From: Isoetes taiwanensis
Lineage: Eukaryota > Streptophyta > Lycopodiopsida > Isoetales > Isoetaceae
NCBI GenBank assembly: GCA_021234155.1
Contig: JAJEKV010000056.1
Span: 2,711,330-2,775,329 of the forward strand
Direction: 5' to 3'
Length of the DNA: 64,000 bases
Every line of letters begins with the position of its first letter. Position 1 is the stretch's first letter. The notes under the pieces are model-generated. The model searched no databases and was not told where the DNA came from. It was given only the letters and a program-made list of their open reading frames with translations. Position numbers and translations under genes: made by a program. Shown piece by piece: positions 56,580 to 64,000 of the stretch.

Positions 56580-58620
56580 TTATGATAGGAAATGTGAACA
56601 CCCAGAGGACTGCTGGCTGATACGTTCTTTCGGATTGGCATCACAATGCATGACCAAAGCATCTATTAGAAATTGTCGTCGTGACATGGCGTATTCATGA
56701 GAGAACCATTTAGATGTAATCTGTGACATCCATAAATAAGGTTAGAAATATTTAAAGGAACATGAGATGCAGTACATACAAGGGAAGGCATACAACTTAC
56801 TTCTATATCTCTACTAGAGACAAGAGCTTCAACATATTTGTGCATAAATCCCATCACATATAACCCACATGATGTTAAATCGGGCTGCTGTGGCACCTCT
56901 ACTTGCTGAATCCGATTAACATTATTTCTCTTCATGAAATCGACGCCTCTAGATACTTGACCGATCGATGTGGTTAACATTTGTGTGTGCAGCCTACATA
57001 TCACGAAATTTAGCAGACCGAATTAGCGAAGAAAAGCAAAGCAACAACTTAAAGTATTACATACCCTTTGATTGCTTTCTCGTTCGTCGCATAACCTGTA
57101 AGAGGATTCAAGACGTGAATTCCTGGTGCAGGTAGGATCTTGGAATCAGATGGTGCGGGCGTAAAACCAGCCAGCACAAAATGGTCATTCTCAAGGATAG
57201 GTGCAAGGATATGATGGCATTTAGCTACCACAATCCCATTCATCCCTGATTTCACTATTTCAATGACATTCAGTGATCCTTCAGCTGATTCACCCTTTCT
57301 TTTGCTGCTGGTAGCTTCTCTAAACCTTATATAGTTGTAAGCAGGATAAAAAAAGATTTTGCTCTTCCACTCGAAAGGCAATGTCTCATACAAGCACCTG
57401 GATTAGATTAAGATTAACATTAGAGACAAGGAATAGCAACAAATACAAATTTCGGTTACAACCGTGTTATTACACGCCATAAAGATCCACTAAGCGGCTA
57501 CTCATTTTAGAGTTAGTTGCACATAAAATTGCTATGTCAGATGCAACCACTTTCATTTCAGCCGGCGGACAGTTCTTGAATGGCGTGAATGGCGTAAATT
57601 CCATAAGTTTATCCTTGTCATCATTTCTGTTGTCAGATCCAAGATGTTAGTGTCATATTAACAATTGATCCATGACAATAAAGCATAAATTGATACCTTC
57701 CAATCTCTGTTTCCAGTGGTTTAGACCTGCAAAACGAGTAAAATATAATAAGCTACTGAAGTATAAGTAAGTCAATGTAAGCTAGCAATTACCGTTTTGC
57801 AGCGGATGTCCCTGCTCTGGTTTGCACTCTCTTTCTTCCAGCTGTTTTGGCATCAGCTTTGACCATAAATTTAGTCGTTGCCTTGGCTGCAATCTCCAAG
57901 GCTTCTTCAACATCATCTAGCTCCTTTGAATCGTCGCAAGTCTCTGAAGACAAGAAAGTGCTTCATTCTAATGTTTTGAAAGCAAGACAAAAAAAGAAAC
58001 ACGTACCTGCCAAAGAACAAGCCTTTTCCTCAACTTGAACTTCAACAGCAGCTTCAGGACTGTTTTCAATGTCGTCACCAACATCTTCAGTAATTTTATC
58101 TGTAAACACGTCAACGTAAGTTTCAAAATACAAAAAAAAAAAAAAAATAGAAACCCTGAAAAGGAGAGAGAATTACTTTCTGGGCTTTCAGCTAGTTGCT
58201 CCAATAATAGCAGCTCGGCTTCAACAGGTGGGATCTCTTTTTGGAAAACAACCTCTGCTGCAAAATATTGAACATTAGTGAACTCTAACTACAACAGATG
58301 CAATCTTAATGTAATCAGAATGTAATCACCCTACCTTCCACATACCCCTCTGTCTCTAAATCCTGCACTGATTGCTTATGAGTTGTTGCAATTCTCAAAG
58401 GTGATGTAGATGTGGATGGACTTCCAACATCGATAAAGCAAAGATCTTTTGTGCCAGTTCAAAGAATTGGGATGTTTGAGAATAACCCCTTCCCAATAAC
58501 ATTCTTCTTTTCACCTACAACATGAGATTTTGCTATATTCAGAACTTAAGCATAGTGCACGAAACATGAATTGTTTAGTTTACCTGCAGTTTTACTTCTT
58601 CCTTTCTTGATACTACCCAT
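56580..58620 (-). CDS. ULP1/SENP-type (C48) cysteine protease gene carried by the transposon, 10 exons
   Basis: Exons (minus): 58620-58584, 58514-58335, 58257-58177, 58099-58007, 57943-57793, 57726-57697, 57626-57474, 57397-57065, 56993-56801, 56720-56580. All introns are GT..AG and the sum is 1392 nt, so the frame is kept throughout. An acidic N-terminal half leads to CLYETLPFEWKSKIFFYPAY, NDHFVLAGFTPAPSD (catalytic H), IHVLNPLTGY (N where Asp is usual) and VEVPQQPDLTSCGLYVMGFM (Gln and nucleophilic Cys). Such enzymes cleave SUMO or related modifiers from proteins. One in-frame TGA follows NIPIL in exon 2. It may be a null allele, or translation may start downstream. Gene model is good; substrate unknown. 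Confidence 0.8.
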
Positions 58621-59500
58621 GTCTGCATTGACACAATTGGGTCTCAATAAGAAATGTAAACACTTGATTTAGAATAAAGGGGAGATATAGAGTAGATAGA
58701 AGCAAAATCTGAAGAAAAAACAATCAGATGCAAATCAAAACAGAACAAATGTTAATTACATGCAAGTAGGTTTTTACTACAGGCAAACTTTCTGCTGATA
58801 ATGTAACGACAAAATAGAAGTACATTAGTGTACATAGCTATCACAACGTAAAGGAAAACCAAATACTAAATTCAAATGCATTTCAGAACAAAATATTTTA
58901 TCAATACACCCTATCAAATACATCATTCAGCATTGAATGTAAAGGAAAGTCAAATACCAAATTCATATGCATTTCTGATCACATGTAAATGCAAAGTACA
59001 GTCAATGCAATACACCCTATTAATACACCTCAGAAAGGAATTCCGAAAAAGCACTTCATGGCACATGTAAATGTAAAGTACGTAAGCAAATACATTTCCT
59101 CTTTACAAAGAAAGACAAAACCACGCCAAATCAAATGTTAATACGCTTATGTACATGATGGAAACTAACTACATCTAAGTACACTCAAACTAATTATGTA
59201 ATCAAAATAGAAATAGATGTACCTTCGGAAGGGATTCCTAAGCGTTCGCAGGTCCTCGGACCATGAACAATCATGTACACATGTATTAAATTCGTTGAAA
59301 CCCCTCGAATACAAGACAAAATAGACAATATGTATGACCACAAAGTGGAGATATTACCATGGTCGAAGTCAAGGCAATCATTGCAAAATGCTTTGCAAGT
59401 ATTGCTTATATGTGAGAATGAAGCGCTCCGCCTTGTTTCATGCGTATGGGAGCTGGCTGCAGCCCTATCGGTCTGATCTTTCCAAATGCTTAGTCATCTC
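58621..59500. other. Spacer between the protease gene and the next minus-strand gene
   Basis: Probable protease promoter. AT-rich. GTAAATGYAAAGTA-type and TACACCCTAT motifs recur (58905, 58940, 58984, 59010, 59066). No coding sequence recognised. Confidence 0.45.
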
Positions 59501-59502
59501 CT

Positions 59503-60457
59503 TTATTCTATTCTCACGGTTGGAATTAACTTCCAAATCCTTGCTGATTTTTTTTCAATGGCGACTTCTAATTCTTGCAAATCAGCCTTTAAACAATCAA
59601 TGGGAATCATTAGAGCATCTAAGTCAGCAATATAACTTGATTTCTCCTCCTCTAAATGGGATGCCAAACCATTTGCACATCGATTGGCTTCCCGCTTGCT
59701 TTTAAACCTGCCATAATCTTTGAATCTGCTCACATATTTTTGCATCTTTACTCGCACAAGTCTTGTCAAGAAGCTTTATCACTCTCATGCTTCAACAGTT
59801 CAATTTCCATTGTTTTCCTTTTCTCTTTTAAAGTCTCAGATTTCATCAAGCATGGGGGCGTAATCTAATGCTCTTGTTTCCCTCCCACCTTTTCATCATT
59901 TCCAACTGCTGCCCCCCCAATTCTACCCGAGGCATACATTTAATAGCTTTAACATTGGAAGACTTTACTGTAGCTAATTCTGTCAGGTCAGATTCTTTTT
60001 GAGAGCCTTTTGAATGAAGACTTGCACTTGCTTTCACCTCATCCCAATCAATGCTTACTCCTTTGTAATGAAGTGCATATGCTCGGGCAAAATACAATGG
60101 AATGTGATGATTTGCAATGTCCTTCCTACAAAAAACGTGCTCATACACAGAAAAAAAATCTGCCATCCAACCAGGCTTAATCCTGCACTCTTGATAATCC
60201 CTAACAGCAGGGGCTTCAGAACCCCAAACATCCTGCACTATTTGCACTAGCCCTGGAAACATGCTATCAAAATTGTTGCTCCTAAGCTGCCTGATGCTTA
60301 CCTTGTCAAACTCGGGAGGCAAGTCCTCCCGATCTGAAGAAGACCCACTCTTGAGTTTTCGGGCGGCAGTTCTAGTGGGAGACCTTGGCATGGGCTTTAC
60401 AGGTTTGTTGCGAGGAGATTTCCTTGGAGATGTCTTTGTTCCAAGCTGCTTCGTCAT
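59503..60457 (-). CDS. Unknown minus-strand gene next to the right TIR: basic N terminus, coiled-coil end
   Basis: A 203-codon frame opens MTKQLGTKTSPRKSPRNKPV, a strongly basic leader with SPRK/SPTR repeats that could bind DNA or act as a nuclear signal. Then come FDSMFPGLVQIVQDVWGSEA, CRIKPGWMADFFSVYEHVFC and NHHIPLYFARAYALHYKGVS. After frame breaks near 59850, ETLKEKRKTMEIELLKHESD and LDALMIPIDCLKADLQELEV suggest a coiled coil. Its ATG is 297 bp inside the right TIR, a normal position for a transposon gene. I do not recognise the family. It could be a second transposition protein. Confidence 0.5.
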
Positions 60458-61506
60458 GATCTCTTCCCTGGTGCTTCAGATCTCTGAAAATGCAAGCTTT
60501 TGGCTATGGAGGTCCTGATCTTGGCTATGGAGGTTCGAATATGATGTCAAACTTTCGGCTATGGAGATTCGAATATGGATGTCAAGCTTTCGGCTATGGA
60601 GGTTCGAGCGGGAGGAAGGTTGAACAGAGCGCGGAGGAGAGTTCAAAATTATTTGCCCATTAATGATTCATTCCAAGAATAATAATTTCTGGGGGGGAGG
60701 GATTTCCTTACATTTTGAATTTGTAAATGTAAAATACGGGCACTTTTTTTGCCCACCCTTTCATGCTTCTACCCATATGTAGTTTCTTCTTTATTCTGGT
60801 CACAATTTGATCCTAAACTATATATGGAGCTATTTAGTTCCATAGAAACACCAAGGATCTTCGTGGCAGCAAATTTTCCTATTACATTTATGCCCAAGAT
60901 ACATGTCTCCTGAGTTTCCAGGATGATTGCACATTGTGACCTATTAAAACAGACATCCGAGACCTTCCCAAATCTATCCATAGCCTCAAGAAAGTTATCC
61001 AAGCTATTGTTCCCATGCTTGAGGAAGACAAAGGTGGCATCTACATATTGCATAATGACAAAGTTGCCATGTCCTTGGGTAAGGTCAGACAATTAATAAA
61101 TCTCTGAGCCTGTAATTGAAGAGCAAGTCTTGTGACAATTTTAGTAACTATCAGAAATAGATAAGGTGCTAATGGACAGCCCTGTCTGACAGCACGTTTA
61201 CATTGGAATAATTTAGTAGGGACATCATTTATTAGCAAGGTTCAGGAGGCTGAGGCATCTGAACTCCACACTTTATCGTAGATCTGCTTCGAGAACCCCA
61301 AAGGTGCCATTGCTTTTTGTAGAAATTGCCAACTGATGGTATCATAGGCTCGCTTGAAGTCAAGCTTTAGAAGAAGACATCCTTGACCAGAGAGCTTATT
61401 CCAATGAAGGCCCTCAGAAGCCCCTAGATAATTATCCAAAATATTCCTGATGTGCAAGAAAGCTGTGCAGTGGTTGATAACATTTTACAAAACCAGCTTC
61501 ATTCTG

Positions 61507-61572
61507 TTGGCTAGGATCTTAGCTAACACTTTATAAATTTTGGCTAGGATCTTAGCTAACACTTTATAAATT
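61507..61572. repeat. 33-bp in-frame tandem duplication in the LINE reverse transcriptase
   Basis: TTGGCTAGGATCTTAGCTAA and the bases to TTATAAAT occur twice at a 33-bp period, repeating 11 codons (KVLAKILAKIY). Confidence 0.9.
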
Positions 61573-62261
61573 GTGTTAGTAAGACAAATGGGCCTCAGGT
61601 CACCCAACTTTTCCGAATTGTCAATTTTAGGAATGAGAGCAATGTGGCCAACACTTATGGTAGGTGCGATTTTAGTGGCTTTCCATGCCCCTTGGAAGAA
61701 TATTGTCAAATCACCTTTCATAAGTTTCCGAAATTCCAAGTAGAACTCAGGAAGGAAACCATCTGGGCCTGGGCTTTTGCCTCTTGCCATGGATTTTAGG
61801 GTTCTTCATATCTCTTTTTCAGGGGGAATGGCCAAAATATCTTCTTCTTTAATAATTTGATTGGCCAAGGGAATATCCTCAAAAAATTTCTGTAATATCT
61901 CTTCCTGTATATGTTGTTCAGCAAAGAGATTAGCATACTCCTTATGAAAGAAATCTTCAATATCCTTTTGTTTCTCAATAACCTGGCCCTAATCTGTCTT
62001 GATCTTTATAATTCCATTGTTGCAAATTCTATTTTTGGCAGCACGAAAAAATAGCCCGAGCTCCTTTTATCCATACTATTAATAAAGTTACACCCGCTTT
62101 TGATAGACAAAAGTTCTTGCCTCATCTTCTTCAATCAACTTTACCCTCTTCTCCAACTCAATTTCCTGATCCTGAAGAACTTGGTTATCCTTATCACCAA
62201 AAAGTAATCTGATCTCTTTCATATGTTTGAATACATTATACTTTTGTTTCTTTTTGTTTTG

Positions 62262-62737
62262 TTTTTTTAACCTATAACAAAAACCATTATATTAAATTAA
62301 ATTAAACCATTACATTAAACCATTACATTACCTTTAAATTAAATCCCCCTTCAAACCCCCCTTGGTTTGGGTGCATATTCACACGGGGGGTGACTCCGGG
62401 CAACGAGAGCTGTTGGATAGGCATATTCACCCTTTATTCTTTAATCTACACCGTACGCAAAGTTCCTCGTTTGTGGGGTATGGAAGTATGGAATTTGCTA
62501 TACTGTATAACAAGATTTGCAAAATACTATAAGATTTGAGGTAATATACTATATGGTGTTAATTTTGTACAAAAACATAATTATAGGGGCTCTCGCCGCC
62601 CCTCGTCACCCCCCTGTGAATATGCACCCAAACCAAAGGGGGTTTGAAGGGGGATTTAATTTAAAGGTAATGTAATGGTTTAATGTAATGGTTTAATTTA
62701 ATTTAATATAATGGTTATTTGTTATAGGTTAAAAAAA
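62262..62737. mobile_element. Foldback MITE, 476 bp with ~150-bp terminal inverted repeats
   Basis: The left arm starts TTTTTTTAACCTATAACA and the right arm is its inverse, ...GTTATAGGTTAAAAAAA. They match over about 150 bp with a few differences, including CATTACATTAAACCATTACA and TTGGTTTGGGTGCATATTCAC. The ~175-bp centre is unique and non-coding. The target duplication cannot be read because the insertion is in a T-rich stretch. The left arm adjoins LINE codons (KKKQKYNVFKHMKEIR). No transposase inside. Confidence 0.9.
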
Positions 62738-64000
62738 TTTTGCCCCTTCTTCTGGCAAAGAACAAACAACGGACTTCACACTTGGATGAGTTGATGTTAT
62801 ATTTTGTAAATAATAATATGTCTGGATGTAAAACATGTAGCAATATCTAATAAGTAGCAATATAACAAAAAAAAACAATAATATGAAGCCTGAGAAACTA
62901 TAATATTATAGCATAATGTTTGTAGCATTTGATTCTTGCGTAGACATGTCCATAATGGTAGACATTCAAAGGAAGGATGAGATTTTTAAGTTTTAACCTT
63001 ATAGAATGGGCAGTAGATATAAAGTAGATATAAAGGAGGTGCATTTCTGAAGACATAGGCTTAACGAACCTATTTCATAGTTAATTTTCTGCAAAAGTAC
63101 AACTCGACAACTGTATATCTAGCATAAGTGCATGAAGCAGACATCAAACATGCCAAAGGATAATGCTGCATCAAACATTCTGCAAGACAGGTATGGCTAC
63201 ATTATGGAGCAAGAGCGGCTGCATTCTGGCTGTAAAGTAAAAGCATTTCAACTTCAAGCATGAAATTTCTTTACATTGCAACAACACCTTTGATAAAGCA
63301 AGAAAATAATTATATATGGCACCGTACCATAGATTCACGGCAGAGCATCATGGCAGATGGAATGGTATCACATGTTGGATTAAATAAAATCGTGCTTGTT
63401 CTTGAACACTACATTCAAACACAAATCTATCCAAGCAGCTCCCTGCTCCCATCTATCTCTGAAGCCAAAATTGCTGGCTCCATTGCCTGAGCGATAAGGT
63501 ACCGTAGCATGATGATTTACATTCATTCTGCTTTTCTGTTTCCCGTGCTAGAATACGTGATATCTGCAATCCTCTGCTAAATGCTTGGTTAAAGAGCAGC
63601 CTCTAGAAGCTAAGAAACTGTGCAGCTCTTTTGCATCCAGTACCACGTATCCTTCTTTTTTACCTAAGACAGCTTTCTGAGCAAACTCAGCCATCTACAT
63701 CTTTAACTTGCCAAAGGAGCAACCAAGAAGAACATCATAAGATCAAAGCATTCTAGTTTGGTAATATCGTGCATGGATAAAGTATTCGTAAACATATCTG
63801 AAAATATTAAATAAGATAACATTAAAGAGCACCTAAGGCGGACATATGGAAAGGTCTTCAGAAGTCTGTAATAAATAAGATTTACTGCCAATCCACAAGC
63901 GATGCAAAAGAATGGCAATCCATCCACAACAAAGAGCAGCAGATGGATTGCAAACTCAAATGAATAAGAATCATGTTAGGAAACCCATGAACATTAAAAG
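62738..64000. other. No gene recognised to the right edge
   Basis: AT-rich sequence with short frames only (longest about 76 codons). I see no LINE continuation and no motif of a known family. It could be flanking unique DNA or introns of a gene beyond the edge. Confidence 0.4.

Larger units (their letters stand above)
49213..60774. mobile_element. 11.56-kb TIR DNA transposon with DDD-type transposase-like gene and ULP1 protease (Sola-like?)
   Basis: Perfect 21-bp terminal inverted repeats, starting GGGTAGAAGCATGAAAGG inward, lie at 49213-49233 and 60754-60774. ATAT flanks both ends (49209-49212, 60775-60778). Outside them is one continuous minus-strand LINE, so the boundaries are proven by the empty-site reading frame (TTY joined to VP). 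Inside are a + strand transposase-like gene (49650-52750) and three minus-strand genes, one a ULP1-type protease. There are also two repeat blocks in the middle. A 4-bp duplication and short TIRs fit the Sola superfamily, but assignment from memory is tentative. ULP1 genes are known passengers in MULE and CACTA elements. Confidence 0.88.
48116..62261 (-). mobile_element. Minus-strand L1-type LINE broken by nested insertions
   Basis: The right piece (62261-60779) encodes GKSPGPDGFLPEFYLEF, LLKLDFKRAYDTISWQFL, RQGCPLAPYLFLIV and the active-site region MQYVDATFVFL, where the second catalytic D is A. The left pieces (49208-49058 and 48733-48116) continue directly: VVIASTHVFFSSAIVADRTS, IESAIRKFIWQR, PKKQGGLECKDLFIQAQALA and a decayed end. 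Removing 49213-60774 and 48734-49057 with one copy of each duplication restores LINE co-linearity with the copy at 26361. It carries its own stops and is dead. Confidence 0.88.

Overview
The window is nuclear DNA from a land plant. It holds a multi-exon, plastid-targeted Rubisco activase-like gene with GT..AG introns, and a PLS-type pentatricopeptide repeat (PPR) gene runs off the left edge. Everything else is AT-rich sequence packed with plant-type retroelements and DNA transposons. The nesting depth and the lineage mix (a DIRS-like tyrosine-recombinase element, and a transposase family I associate with non-flowering plants) suggest a large, repeat-rich genome such as a fern, lycophyte, bryophyte or gymnosperm. 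The sequence alone does not settle which.

Layout, left to right. 1-1515 (-): PPR gene, partial. 1950-2720: degenerate ~22-bp repeat array. 3587-10403: 6.8-kb hAT-type element with an exact 8-bp target duplication and no visible transposase. 11573-18632: decayed Ty3/gypsy element with a tRNA-Asp-type primer site and an extra ORF 3' of integrase (Tat/Athila-like). 19986-22200: remnant of a DIRS-like retrotransposon ending in a long hexanucleotide satellite. 22564-32713: second Ty3/gypsy element; its LTRs carry tandem tRNA-like units, and its right LTR is split by a nearly full-length L1-type LINE (26361-32337). 33400-36060: duplicated fragments, a small hypothetical gene and a LINE remnant. 36055-36620: G-rich tandem array. 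36964-43014 (+): Rubisco activase-like gene with 12 exons, one of them only 10 nt. 43652-45245 (-): 5'-truncated LINE.

The right quarter is a nest of elements. One minus-strand LINE (about 48120-62261) is interrupted by a 324-bp TRIM (48734-49057, TSD TAAAT), by an 11.56-kb DNA transposon (49213-60774, perfect 21-bp terminal inverted repeats, TSD ATAT) and, at its upstream end, by a 476-bp foldback MITE (62262-62737). The large transposon is the most interesting object here. It holds a decayed transposase-like gene on + with DFxENY, VWSDG and GSGHGKG motifs, a spliced ULP1/SENP-type cysteine protease gene on -, two further minus-strand genes of unknown function, an array of 15 GAATATTC palindromes, and a CACC-rich block facing a GGTG-rich block. 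I suggest, without proof, that it is Sola-like or a related, poorly described superfamily.

Only the Rubisco activase-like gene, the PPR gene and the protease gene look possibly functional. The protease has one in-frame stop. The other coding regions are frameshifted transposon genes.
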